Position numbers and translations under genes: made by a program. This document shows, one piece after another, positions 34,939-43,945 of a stretch of 64,000 nt of DNA. Numbering within the stretch: position 1 is the first letter of the stretch; each line of letters begins with the position of its first letter. Location: the NCBI GenBank assembly GCA_029552245.1, contig JAKPDW010000064.1, positions 57,128 through 121,127 on the forward strand. The letters run 5' to 3'. The stretch comes from Deltaproteobacteria bacterium. GTDB taxonomy: Bacteria > Desulfobacterota > Desulfomonilia > UBA1062. The notes under the pieces are model-generated. The model ran no database searches. It saw only the letters and a program-made list of their open reading frames with translations, and had not been told where the DNA came from.

Positions 34939-34966
34939 ATAATAAAGGCCTTCCTCGCAGAGGCAA
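34939..34966 (-). promoter_or_regulatory. Sigma-70 type promoter of the dodecin pair
   Basis: On the minus strand, TTGCCT (34966-34961), 16-bp spacer, TATTAT (34944-34939, five of six consensus bases). It lies in a short A+T-rich patch; leader of about 155 nt. Confidence 0.45.
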
Positions 34967-35443
34967 TATGCGAAACGTTTTCTGAATGAAATTGACCAGG
35001 ATTTCAGGTGTCGATCGCGTTTTTGGCCGGACCGCTCATGACCGGCCCGGGAGGGGACATCGGATGGGTGTCGCCAGTCCCTCAATGTATCCGGAAGCCC
35101 GATCGTGCCCGGCCGGTGCAAACCCTTGTCCGGGGCACCAGGAAACCCGCCTGCCCCTCGAACACCAAGGAACGCCCGCGTCGCAGCATCACCCCCCAGG
35201 GGATCACCCTCGGCGGACATCCCGCTGCCGACGATGCGTGGGTGTACCTGGAGCGCGGGCATGTCCTTCCTGGGGCCTGGGCGCTGCCGGACCGGCCGAG
35301 CCCCTACATGCCCGCAGGCCGCTCGAGCTGGACGCGCACGCTCGATGGGACCCAAGGGCCCGGGCCGGACGGAAGGGGGGATCTGCGGGGAGCGAACAGC
35401 CGCGCCCCCGTGCGGGTACGCACGATGGAGGCCGTTCTCCCCC
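34967..35443. other. Intergenic region, no gene seen
   Basis: About 480 nt between the dodecin promoter and arfB. The longest ORF (35355-34930, minus) lacks codon bias, a ribosome-binding site and family motifs. Confidence 0.5.
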
Positions 35444-35878
35444 TCACGCGCCCCCGGGGTCGTGATCCCTCGCCGCCGCCCTCATCCTCTTCTTTCGAGC
35501 CCTCGAGCGCTTCTCCTCGAGCCTCGCCATGCGTGAGGAGGCGGGCGGCCCGGTCCTCACCCTGCGCCTCGGCACGCGCTCAGCCTCGAGGATGAGGTCC
35601 TTGAGCCGAGCGAGCGCGTCCTCGCGGTTCTTCTCCTGGGACCTGAAGCGCTGGGCCCTGATGACGAGCACGCCGTCCGCGGTCATGCGCCTTCCCGCCA
35701 GGCGCGCCAGCCTCTCCTTCACGCCGGGGGCCAGGGACGGGGAGCCTGCGACGTCGAACCTCAACACCACGGCGCTCGAGACCTTGTTCACGTTCTGCCC
35801 GCCCGGCCCGCCTGCGCGGCAGAACTCCCAGCGCAGTTCCGATGCATCGATCGTCACGTCGCCCCTGGTACCCTCCAT
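35444..35878 (-). CDS. arfB: Peptidyl-tRNA hydrolase ArfB (YaeJ), alternative ribosome rescue
   Basis: 144 aa. A release-factor-like GGQ domain: RAGGPGGQNVNKVSSAV with GGQ at residues 26-28, then RRMTADGVLVIRAQRFRSQEKN. A highly basic C-terminal tail (EEKRSRARKKRMRAAARD) is what ArfB inserts into the empty mRNA channel of stalled ribosomes. Length is normal. It starts 50 nt after the enoyl-CoA hydratase stop on the same strand. Confidence 0.92.
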   Translation of the reverse strand: MEGTRGDVTIDASELRWEFCRAGGPGGQNVNKVSSAVVLRFDVAGSPSLAPGVKERLARLAGRRMTADGVLVIRAQRFRSQEKNREDALARLKDLILEAERVPRRRVRTGPPASSRMARLEEKRSRARKKRMRAAARDHDPGGA

Positions 35879-35928
35879 GACCGAAGGTCTTGCCTCCCCC
35901 GGACCGAGCCGTGCCCGCCGCTTGTGAC

Positions 35929-36687
35929 CTACATCATGGCCCTGACGAACTCCAGGGCGTCCCGCACGTCCTTCCTGAAGAAGCAGTTCAGCGTGTCCTG
36001 CCAGTTCTCCGTCCTCAGGCGCTCCCTGATCCTGTCTGCGACGGGTTTCTTCAGCCCTTCCTTGAGCTTGATGAAGGCCCGGCCAGGGTTGTCGATCCAC
36101 GCGGAGATCACGGCCTTGGCCCTGGGGATGAGCTGGTCCTCTTCCACTATCTCGTCGACGATGCCCATCTCGAGCGCCTCGTTCACGTTCATCATCCTGC
36201 CGAAGTACATGAGGTCGCGGAACTTCCTGTCGCTGTCGTAGCCGAACCTCATGACGCCGGACTGGGCCAGTGACAGGGGCAGCCCGATCCTTATCTCGGA
36301 CATGCCTATGGTGATCTTGGGGTGGTTCTTCACGATCCGGTAATCCGCGGCCATGGCGAATATGAGGCCGCCGGCCACTGCAGCCCCGTTCATGGCGGCG
36401 ACCACGGGCTTGGCGCACGTGAACAGGTCGAGGAGGATCTCCTCTTCCTCGTGGAAAAACCCGATGATCTCGTCCACGTTCTTGAAACCGAGGAACATCG
36501 GGAGGTCGAACCCGCTGCAGAAGACCCTGCCCGAGCCGGTGAGCACGATGCCCTTGACGTCCTCTTCCGTGTTGGCCTGTCTGACTGCATCCCGTATGCC
36601 CCGGAGCACCTCCATGGTGATGGAGTTCGTCTTGCCGTGCTCGAACGTCGCCACGATGATCCCGTCTTCCCTTCTCTGGTTCAGCAT
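35929..36687 (-). CDS. Enoyl-CoA hydratase/isomerase family protein
   Basis: 252 aa crotonase fold. The oxyanion-hole segments are FCSGFDLPMF and AMNGAAVAGGLIFAMAADYR, and SEIRIGLPL follows. The usual catalytic Glu pair is not fully obvious: the first Glu is replaced around GGLIFAMAADYRI, where hydratases have GGGCELA. Isomerase, hydrolase or decarboxylase activity is therefore as likely as hydration. AGGAGG lies 7 nt before ATG 36687. Confidence 0.87.
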   Translation of the reverse strand: MLNQRREDGIIVATFEHGKTNSITMEVLRGIRDAVRQANTEEDVKGIVLTGSGRVFCSGFDLPMFLGFKNVDEIIGFFHEEEEILLDLFTCAKPVVAAMNGAAVAGGLIFAMAADYRIVKNHPKITIGMSEIRIGLPLSLAQSGVMRFGYDSDRKFRDLMYFGRMMNVNEALEMGIVDEIVEEDQLIPRAKAVISAWIDNPGRAFIKLKEGLKKPVADRIRERLRTENWQDTLNCFFRKDVRDALEFVRAMM

Positions 36688-36845
36688 GTCACCCTCCTCG
36701 TGGGAACTTGAAATCAAACCATGCCTATAACTCATTCCCCGAACCTTGTCATGGTTCAATCGTCGCGTTCGGGCACGCGCCGCGCCGTGGCGCCAGCGTG
36801 GCTGCAGCCGCCCCTCGGGCGCCCCCGGGAACCGTCACGCCGCCA

Positions 36846-37751
36846 TCACCCTACCCGGCCCAGGAGCCCCATGACGGCAGGGCCCCTTACGAGCCCGTCG
36901 ATCCACCGCCGGGGGATCGCCTGCATCCCCAGGTGTGCGCCCAGGAGCATGCCCACGATCATCCCCCTCGCCGCCGAGTCACCGCCGGCCATGACGTTCT
37001 GCACGAGCGCCTCCTCGAGATCGTCCTGGTACGAGGCCACGATGTGCGCCACGGACGGCAGGGCGTGCGGGCTGTGGCAATCCTGCCCGAACCCCTTTAC
37101 CGTCTCGATGGTGTCTTCACCCCTCGTCGCCATGCCCTTCGCGACCGCCTCTGCCAGGGCGGTACCGGAAAACCTGCCACCTGCCAGGAACTCCATGGCC
37201 TCACGGGGTCCCGCCCCCCTGAGGACCATGTGGGCAGCCCTCGCGAAGAACTCCGAGGCGGCCACGGTGAGGGCGTCCGTGTGCGTGAGCATGGCCTGTG
37301 TCCTTGCCGCCTCGGCCAACGCCTCCTCGTCGCTGTGGAGCGCGTAGACGAGCGGGGCGACGCGGGAGGCGGCCGAGAGGTCGTTCGAGGGCGAGCCGGC
37401 CTCCAGGAAAGGCACCCCCCGCGAGAGGTTCTCGAGCGTGGTCCTCGTCGCCTGGTCGAGATACCCGTCGTAATCCTCGAACAGCCTCCGCCATCTCCTG
37501 GAGAAGTCTTCGGCGTCGAACGCGCCCGAGGATGCGACCGATTCCAGGAGAACGTAGGCCTGGTCCCCGTAGTGGGAGAACTCCCCCTTCTTTCTCGTGC
37601 GGTGGTACGACCCCGGCCCCGGGTCGAGGTAGGAGTCCACGCGGCCGAACTCCTGCCTGAGCTTCCTCGTCGAATACTCCCAGTGCACGCCCAGCGCGAG
37701 CGCGTCCCCGATGAACGACGCCATGACCGACGCCGCGGCCCTGTCCCTCAT
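36846..37751 (-). CDS. ADP-ribosylglycohydrolase / J1-crystallin-like protein
   Basis: 301 aa all-helical. The ADP-ribosylglycohydrolase fold is indicated by ASFIGDALALGVHWEY, a central HTDALTVAA and the C-terminal NVMAGGDSAARGMIVGMLLGA. The metal-coordinating Asp/Thr cluster (TDDT near the start and GGDTDT near the end in active hydrolases) is not intact: SHYGDQAYV and GGDSAARG take their places. This pattern is closer to the crystallin J1 branch. Activity is uncertain. GGGGAGG precedes ATG 37751. Confidence 0.82.
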   Translation of the reverse strand: MRDRAAASVMASFIGDALALGVHWEYSTRKLRQEFGRVDSYLDPGPGSYHRTRKKGEFSHYGDQAYVLLESVASSGAFDAEDFSRRWRRLFEDYDGYLDQATRTTLENLSRGVPFLEAGSPSNDLSAASRVAPLVYALHSDEEALAEAARTQAMLTHTDALTVAASEFFARAAHMVLRGAGPREAMEFLAGGRFSGTALAEAVAKGMATRGEDTIETVKGFGQDCHSPHALPSVAHIVASYQDDLEEALVQNVMAGGDSAARGMIVGMLLGAHLGMQAIPRRWIDGLVRGPAVMGLLGRVG

Positions 37752-38254
37752 GGTTTCCCTCCCCTTCCTCTTTTTCCGCCTTCGGCGTCCATGACCTCTC
37801 CTCACGAGACACCGCGGGCATGAGCGATCCATCCCTCACAGAACAGTAAGGTGCAGATGCAAGAAGGCAACCCCGGGCACACCCCCGTCGTGCGTCGCAC
37901 GTGCTTCCTACCCCCGCGAGGCCATGGCCATCGCGACTCGCCGCCCGGGCAGCCCGCTCTGCACGCCTCGGCATGAACCCTCCCGAGCGTGCAGCCGCAC
38001 CCAGAGACATGGTCCCCCGTGCCCCGTTGTTGCCGTGCACGTACGGGGCGGGGCCACGCGCAACCCCCTCCACGCGAGCCCTCCCGGACCATGCCGGGTG
38101 CATGCCTTCCCGATGGGTGCATCGGCACCGCCGGCGGGTCACGGGGTACCCATGACGTCCCAAGCACGGGCGAGGACCGGGCCGCACCAGTCGGAACACA
38201 GACGCGGCCCGAGGGGGCTTGACCGAGCCCCGGCCACCGCCCGTCTGCACCGCC
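37752..38254. other. Intergenic region, no gene seen
   Basis: About 500 nt, G+C-rich, between two minus-strand genes. Overlapping ORFs in several frames show no family motif. Confidence 0.5.
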
Positions 38255-38893
38255 TCAGACGGACAGGAACGTACGCAGGCCGCTCACGGCGAAGACCGCG
38301 GCAAGCACCACCAGGAACAACGAGCACAGGGCCACGATCACCCGGTACGACCGGTCGCTCATGAACCGCCTCCCCCTTCCCACGGCGAAGGAAAGGGCGC
38401 TGTACCAGGCGAGGTCGCCCAAGAGGTGTCCCGCGAAGAAGAGGGCCACGCCCGCGTTCCCGAGACGCGCGCTGTAGAGGATGTAGGTGAGGCCGATGGT
38501 GGACCACCAGAGCGTCCAGTAGGGATTCGAAAGGCTGAGGACCGCCCCTGCGGCCACGAGCCTGGACATGCCGCCGCCCGAGGCTTCCCGGCTTAAGGTG
38601 AGCCCGGGGACCTTGAGGAGCATGGAGACGCCCATGCCTGCCAGCATGAGGGCACCGGCCATCGCTATGACCGCGAAGACCATGTCCTGCTTGAGGAAGG
38701 GCGCGAGACCCAGCATGAGCAGGATCACGAGCAAGAGTTCCAGGATGCCGTGGCCTGCCACGAGCGCCGGGCCCGCAACCGGACCCCTGCGTGCGCTCTC
38801 CCCGATCGTGGCGGTCATGAGGGGGCCCGGCATGGCTGCGCCGGAAAAGGCCAGGAAGAAAGAGGAAACGGTTATCGCCAGGAGGTCTGTCAC
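38255..38893 (-). CDS. LysE-family exporter
   Basis: 212 aa, about six membrane helices with the family PGP motif in AFSGAAMPGPLMTA and LSNPYWTLWWSTIG in the middle. Members export amino acids or related small molecules; the substrate here is unknown. The start is GTG 38893, with GGGGGA about 6 nt upstream. Confidence 0.88.
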   Translation of the reverse strand: MTDLLAITVSSFFLAFSGAAMPGPLMTATIGESARRGPVAGPALVAGHGILELLLVILLMLGLAPFLKQDMVFAVIAMAGALMLAGMGVSMLLKVPGLTLSREASGGGMSRLVAAGAVLSLSNPYWTLWWSTIGLTYILYSARLGNAGVALFFAGHLLGDLAWYSALSFAVGRGRRFMSDRSYRVIVALCSLFLVVLAAVFAVSGLRTFLSV

Positions 38894-39181
38894 CGGGTTC
38901 CCCCATGAAGCGTTCCCTTCGGACGCACGGTGTCCATGAGCGATCTCGGGCCTCCTCCCTTGCCGCCGGGCATATCGATGCGGCTGTTCACAAGAGGCAA
39001 AGAGAGTGCCTCCACGACCCGCCCGCCTGCGTCTTTGTACCGGGCCACAGGCGGCACGCGGTCCCTCTCGTCAGGCGGGGGGTAAGGGGTGATCATGCCC
39101 ACGTTCGCCACGGCCCTCTCCAGGGTGCACCCATGCCGCACGGCAGGTGATGAGAAGGGGTGAGAGACCGGCCGGACACCG

Positions 39182-40264
39182 TCATGTCTCTGCACAGGGC
39201 GACCTCAGGGAGTGGTCGAACCACCCGAGGATGGCGTCGTTCTCCTCGCGGGGGTACGCGTGGGCGAGGTCCTGGATGATCCTGAGCCTGACGTCACAGC
39301 CCGCCCTCGAGAGCTCCTCGCAGGCCCTGGCAGCCGTGCCGACCGGGAACATCCAGTCGAGCGCGCCGTGCACCCACAGGATGCGCCTTGACCGCGCGGC
39401 CTTCAGGTCCACCCGGGGCAGCACGCATGCCACCGGCGCGATGTCCGGGGCGGAGAGCCAGTCCCCCAGGCCGAGGCCGAGGGCGAAGGTCCCGCCGTCC
39501 GATACCCCGGTGAGGAGCACCCGTGTCCTGTCCACCTGGTGCTTAGAGCATACCTCGTCTATGTGGCCCGCGACCCTCTCGGCATCCCTGGCAATGTCGT
39601 CGAGCGACCAGGTCCTGCCCGAGGAGGTCGGGGCCATGAGGATGAACCCCCTGCTCCTGGCCTCCCTGAGCCATGTCCACAGGAAATCCCTCCCATGGCC
39701 GGAGCCGCCGTGCATGGCCACCACGAGCGGCACAGGCCGCCCTCGACCCGACGAGGGCACGAACAGGGAGTACCCGCCGCGGCCGTAGGGGTCATCCCCG
39801 AGCGAGGTCTTGTGGACCAAGAGGTCTTCAGGGCCCGGGCGACCACCACGGGGTGCCCCCGGCGTGCATGCGGCAGCCCCCTCCTCGAACAGGGATCTGA
39901 GGGTGGGGATGCTCGAGGCGAGGGGGAAGAGGAGTTCGTGGGCCCTGCAAAACGGCCTCACCGACTGAAGCGCTGCGAGAAAGGCTCGTGCCGGGTCGTC
40001 CCCGTTGCCGAACAGGGAGATCGCGTCCATGAGGAGTCCCGCTGCATCGGCCATGCACCTGGCCTCGTCCGAGCGGGCCCCCGCCGCCTCCGCGGAGAGG
40101 GTCTTGGTCACGGATGCGAGGCCGCCTGCGCGCAACAGGAGGCCCTCCCTGAGCGCCCCGATCGATGCGGGGTGAAGCCTCCTCAGCGCCCCCTCGAAGG
40201 CGCAGATCGCTTCCACGATCACGATGGCCGCTGTTTCCAGTCTCTGGGACGCCTCGTCTCCCAT
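39182..40264 (-). CDS. Alpha/beta hydrolase with N-terminal helical extension
   Basis: 360 aa. The C-terminal about 210 residues form a serine esterase domain: oxyanion segment VVAMHGGSGHG, nucleophile elbow TGVSDGG, acid in VHGALDWMFPVG, and His in DLAHAYPREEN. The N-terminal about 150 residues are helical and not recognised. The order resembles the phospholipase/carboxylesterase or polyhydroxyalkanoate-depolymerase-like groups. No signal peptide, so probably cytoplasmic. It follows the secreted propeller-like gene by 19 nt with GGAGG 8 nt before the ATG. Confidence 0.82.
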   Translation of the reverse strand: MGDEASQRLETAAIVIVEAICAFEGALRRLHPASIGALREGLLLRAGGLASVTKTLSAEAAGARSDEARCMADAAGLLMDAISLFGNGDDPARAFLAALQSVRPFCRAHELLFPLASSIPTLRSLFEEGAAACTPGAPRGGRPGPEDLLVHKTSLGDDPYGRGGYSLFVPSSGRGRPVPLVVAMHGGSGHGRDFLWTWLREARSRGFILMAPTSSGRTWSLDDIARDAERVAGHIDEVCSKHQVDRTRVLLTGVSDGGTFALGLGLGDWLSAPDIAPVACVLPRVDLKAARSRRILWVHGALDWMFPVGTAARACEELSRAGCDVRLRIIQDLAHAYPREENDAILGWFDHSLRSPCAET

Positions 40265-40283
40265 GGTTTGGGCCTCCCCCTCT

Positions 40284-41435
40284 CTAGGGTGTCGGTGTTC
40301 GTACCTCCGTGGGCCGACTGCAGGGCGACAGGTGCCCCTTGAGCACCACGGGGTAGTAGAGTTCTCTGTCGTTCAACAGGGTTTCTGCATCCAGGGTGTT
40401 CACCACGTAGGTGAACGCCAAGGACGCACCCTCGAAAACCTTGTGCGCCTTCCCGGCGTAGATGACAATACCCTCCTTCCCGGGCCTCGTAGGGTCGTGG
40501 AGACAGGCGGGTTCCGTCCACCCCCGCTCGATGGCCGGGGAGAACCTGACGGCGAGACACGGGTTGGCGAGCGTGAGGGTCTGCACCTGGATGAATCCCT
40601 TGAGATCGGGCTCGAAGTGGATGGAGAACTCGGTCTGGGCGCCCACGAACACGGGCCGGGGGTTCAGGGTCCCCCTCGGGGAGGAGGCCCACCCGGCATC
40701 TGGTCCCATCCACCATTCGGGCGACGAGAGGTCGCCTCGAGCTGCCCGATCCACGGGCCACCTGAGGGCGTGGACTTCCGTGCCCGACGCGTCGCTCCCA
40801 AAGGCGTAGAGGTATCCCCCCTCGACCAGGGCGCACGCGGAACCCACGAGTATCCGGCGGCGACCCGCCGGTGAGGCCCGCAGATGCGCCCAGAGCGAAG
40901 GCGGGTCGTCGGGATTCGGCACGATGACCGCCTTCGACCCCTCCGCGGAGAAACCCAGGGGGTTCTCCGCCCGGCGCACCTCCACGAGGAACACGATGAG
41001 GATATCCCCGAGCCTGACGCCCGACCCGGGCCAGAACCACGAGCCGTCTTCCTCCCTGAAGTACGACCTGGGCCTGTTGCCGAGCATCTTCCAGAAGAAC
41101 TCCATCTTCGCCGACTCCGGCTTCTTGCCCTTCTGCAGGGCGACGCTGTTGCGCACGAGGGATGCGTTCAGGCGCGAGGAAGACCCGCCCGGATCCACGA
41201 AGCTGTCGCCGAAGAGCCAGAGGACCCTCTCCCCACCCAGGTCGACAGACGACGCCCCGTCACCGCCCAGCCACCTCGGGTCCGACCTGAAAAGGGCGCT
41301 GGCCTCCCCCCATGGTTCGACCTCGACGCAGAACCCCGTCTGGGGTATGGCGGTCTGTGCGAGGACGGCCGCCGCAAGGCCGAGCACGGCCGCACACAAA
41401 GCCGACGTCGCGATGAGCCTCTTCAGGAAAGACAC
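40284..41435 (-). CDS. Secreted protein, probable five-bladed propeller (DUF4185/DUF5005-like)
   Basis: 383 aa, GTG start. Signal peptide at residues 1-26 (cleavage after AVLAQ or nearby). The body has repeated beta-rich segments with aromatic and Asp motifs such as VLWLFGDSFVDPGG, SWFWPGSGVRLGD and AHKVFEGASLAFTYV, which resemble the DUF4185/DUF5005 glycan-related propellers. No catalytic assignment is made. It is followed closely by the alpha/beta hydrolase gene. Confidence 0.68.
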   Translation of the reverse strand: MSFLKRLIATSALCAAVLGLAAAVLAQTAIPQTGFCVEVEPWGEASALFRSDPRWLGGDGASSVDLGGERVLWLFGDSFVDPGGSSSRLNASLVRNSVALQKGKKPESAKMEFFWKMLGNRPRSYFREEDGSWFWPGSGVRLGDILIVFLVEVRRAENPLGFSAEGSKAVIVPNPDDPPSLWAHLRASPAGRRRILVGSACALVEGGYLYAFGSDASGTEVHALRWPVDRAARGDLSSPEWWMGPDAGWASSPRGTLNPRPVFVGAQTEFSIHFEPDLKGFIQVQTLTLANPCLAVRFSPAIERGWTEPACLHDPTRPGKEGIVIYAGKAHKVFEGASLAFTYVVNTLDAETLLNDRELYYPVVLKGHLSPCSRPTEVRTPTP

Positions 41436-41515
41436 CTCGTATTCTCCCGGGTTCGGGCCCTGCCTTCGTTCACGAGCGGACTTCCTCTTCCCCCGTTTCT
41501 CGGGCCGCAGGCCTC

Positions 41516-42529
41516 TCAGTATGCCTGGGTGGTCTTGTCCACGTAATCGGCGATCTCACCCATGATCTCGCCGATGTCGTCAGGGGTAAGCCCGAGCATC
41601 CGGGCGGCATCCGGGTGCACCGTGTAGAGCAGCCCGTCGAGGCCGGCACCTATGCCGCTCATCATGGCGACGGCGTCCGCCATGTGTACGACGAAGCAGA
41701 GGAGGTCGCCGTTGGAGGGTGTCGGGTCGTGGTGACAACCCACTGCCCGGGCGATGTGTTCAGGTATGCGCCAGCTCTCGCAGGCATCCCAGGCGAGCCT
41801 CGCGTGGTCGAACCCGAGGATGCCCTGCTCGGCGCTCAGGAACGTCTTGTCACCCCTCTCGACGAAGGCCTTGAACTCTTCCTTCCTCTCGAGGATGTGG
41901 GGGTCGAGGATGAGTTTGCCAGCATCGTGTATCAGGCCGGCGGAGAACGCGTCCTGCTCGAGGGCCTTGTCCACCTTGAGAGCTATGATCCTGGAGGCTG
42001 CCGCGACCGCCAGGGAATGCTTCCAGAGCTCGCCCGCGTCCAGGTCGTAGCCGGGCAGCCTCTGCCCGAGGATCTCGGAGGAGCATGCCAGGTTCAGTAT
42101 CTCCATGAGGGTCTTCGTGCCGAGGATCACCGATGCGTGCTGCACGGATGAGATCTTCCCGGAAAGGCCGTAGAAGGGCGAGTTGGCGATCCTGAGGATC
42201 CGGGTGGCGATGGCCTGGTCCGTCTCGATAACCATGGCCAGGTCCTTGAAGCTGGAGGACGGGTTGGCCACCACCTCCCGCGCCTTCTGTGCCACCTGGG
42301 GCATGGCCGGGAGATCCTTCATGGTCTTCAGGATGCGTTCCTTGAGCGCGTCTCCCTCGAGGCGCTCCCTGCCCCCCTCCATCGCATGCCCGCCGGTATC
42401 CTGTGGGAGCTCGACCGTGATGGGCGCCTTGCAGCTGGGGCACGGCAGGGTTAGGGTTCCTGAAAAGGCCTTCAGGCGTTCGTCGGGGATCTCGTATGCT
42501 CTTCCACAGGCCGTACACCGGATCTTCAT
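41516..42529 (-). CDS. Zinc-ribbon HDOD-domain signalling protein
   Basis: 337 aa. The N-terminal MJ0042-type zinc ribbon, with CTACGRAYEIPDERL and LPCPSCKAPI, holds two CxxC pairs. Residues about 65-330 are an HDOD domain: PAMPQVAQKAREVVANPSSS and the HD-like AGLIHDAGKLILD and later HH in GCHHDP, so parts of the metal site remain. HDOD proteins often act in stress or c-di-GMP signalling without proven hydrolase activity. It follows a CheD-like gene by 22 nt with GGAGG 7 nt before the ATG, suggesting functional coupling. Confidence 0.87.
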   Translation of the reverse strand: MKIRCTACGRAYEIPDERLKAFSGTLTLPCPSCKAPITVELPQDTGGHAMEGGRERLEGDALKERILKTMKDLPAMPQVAQKAREVVANPSSSFKDLAMVIETDQAIATRILRIANSPFYGLSGKISSVQHASVILGTKTLMEILNLACSSEILGQRLPGYDLDAGELWKHSLAVAAASRIIALKVDKALEQDAFSAGLIHDAGKLILDPHILERKEEFKAFVERGDKTFLSAEQGILGFDHARLAWDACESWRIPEHIARAVGCHHDPTPSNGDLLCFVVHMADAVAMMSGIGAGLDGLLYTVHPDAARMLGLTPDDIGEIMGEIADYVDKTTQAY

Positions 42530-42551
42530 GGGGCTTCCTCCAGGGCTCGAT

Positions 42552-42989
42552 TCACGTGATCTTGATCTTCCCCTCGTCTATGTTCAGGATCATGGTTCTC
42601 ATTTTCGTCCCACCCACGCTCTCGAGCTTGATGTCCAGCTTGCGCGCGGCGAGGATCTCCTTGACCTGGTTCACCAAGACGGTACCCACTTCCTGCTGGT
42701 GTGTGCCCGACAACAGCGTCGCCCCGCCTGCGATCGCCACGGAGACCTTGAGCGGTATGCCCCTCTGCTCGAACTCTTTCACGGCGTGCTCGAGCGCGGT
42801 GTCAGCGAAATACCCGGGGTTGTCGACCTTCGCGCCGGTCGACTTCCCCCTGAGGACGTGGAAACCCACCGCACATCGGTATTCCGGGTTGTAGAGGATG
42901 ACACCGACGCCGGTTGCGATCTTGTCTATCCACAGCATGCCCTCGTCGGCAAACTCGCATTTCATCGGTTTGACCGCAGTGGTCTTCAT
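42552..42989 (-). CDS. CheD-like protein lacking the catalytic cysteine
   Basis: 145 aa. The fold order of the receptor deamidase CheD is recognisable: a strand ending in a small-residue loop and LYNP, then YFADTALEHAVKEF, VAIAGGATLL and a final VGGTKMRTMILNIDEGKI. The loop that carries the nucleophile in CheD (GLGSCV) reads IATGVGV, so the Cys is missing. It is therefore more likely a binding protein than a deamidase. It is the first gene of a pair with the HDOD gene. Confidence 0.65.
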   Translation of the reverse strand: MKTTAVKPMKCEFADEGMLWIDKIATGVGVILYNPEYRCAVGFHVLRGKSTGAKVDNPGYFADTALEHAVKEFEQRGIPLKVSVAIAGGATLLSGTHQQEVGTVLVNQVKEILAARKLDIKLESVGGTKMRTMILNIDEGKIKIT

Positions 42990-43369
42990 TAATCTCTCTC
43001 ACCTTCCCTGTCCGAATCGGTCCGTATCCAATGATCAAAAGATTGGACCTATGGCCTACCACAATCCATACCCGAAGACAAACCCCGCAGGACCATGATG
43101 CGTCACGGTCGTCCTCGGCCCTCCCCTCGACCTGGTCTGTGGATCGTCTCGCGAGAGAACTGCAGGACAGCCCCCGCACGCTTTCCGCCTGTGCTCCGGT
43201 ACCGGGGGATCCTGCCCTTGCCGTGACGCTGCCCCGAACTAACCCTCTGGTTGCCGGATCGTACGGGGATGGGGGGTGGCACATCCCCCTTGAAGCCCGC
43301 CTGCACCTGGTCCGGGGTCGTACATGCGCTGGAGGCCGCCCTTGCAGGACCCTTGAGCAGGCCAGGTCT
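42990..43369. other. Intergenic region, no gene seen
   Basis: About 380 nt between two minus-strand genes; no family motif in any frame and no clear terminator. Confidence 0.45.
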
Positions 43370-43840
43370 TCACGATCGGCCGCGGTCGTTGCCCGGCAGC
43401 ACGATCGGCTCTCTGCCCGCCTTCGCCCGTACCCAGTCGACGGCGGAGCGCACCGACTTCCTCCTGATCAGCATGAGCTCGAGGGAGCGCTTCTTCGGAA
43501 AGCTCACGAGGGTTATCCCCACCAGGATGGTGAGCACCCCCTGGCCGGGCAAGACGAGCATCGCTATGCCGCAGGCGATGAAGACCACGCCCAGGAGGTT
43601 CTTGACCACCACGGTCAGCAGGCTCCAGGCAGGGTGCATCTTCCGGTACCTCGCGATCTCGGACCGGTCGTAGAGGAAGTAGTCGGCGGGCATCCTCGCC
43701 ACCATCACCGGGATCAAGACCAAGGTGCCGAGAAAGGTGACCAAGGACGCCGCGGAGAGCCACGCCACGACGATGGGGTGCCCGTCGGAGAACCGCAGTA
43801 CTCCGTGGTAGATATCGATGAGCCAGCCGACGGGCGTCAT
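43370..43840 (-). CDS. Small integral membrane protein (PGPGW-like)
   Basis: 156 aa from ATG 43840; in-frame starts at 43918 and 43945 are possible and no ribosome-binding site decides. Three or four membrane segments are present. The loop-helix CGIAMLVLPGQGVLTILVGI followed by basic residues (KKRSLELMLIRRK) matches the layout of the putative transmembrane PGPGW family, with PGQG in place of PGPG. Function unknown. Confidence 0.65.
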   Translation of the reverse strand: MTPVGWLIDIYHGVLRFSDGHPIVVAWLSAASLVTFLGTLVLIPVMVARMPADYFLYDRSEIARYRKMHPAWSLLTVVVKNLLGVVFIACGIAMLVLPGQGVLTILVGITLVSFPKKRSLELMLIRRKSVRSAVDWVRAKAGREPIVLPGNDRGRS

Positions 43841-43945
43841 CACGCGCACCCGGTCCGCCGGACAGCCCACCGTATACTCGGTCCAGAAAGACGCTGGAAA
43901 GAGGGTCTCACCCGGCATCCGGGCGCTGTCCCATGTCCAGGGCAC

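Noticed and set aside
34930..35355. 141-aa minus-strand ORF in the region before the dodecins
   Set aside because: No ribosome-binding site, no motif, biased composition; it overlaps the predicted dodecin promoter.
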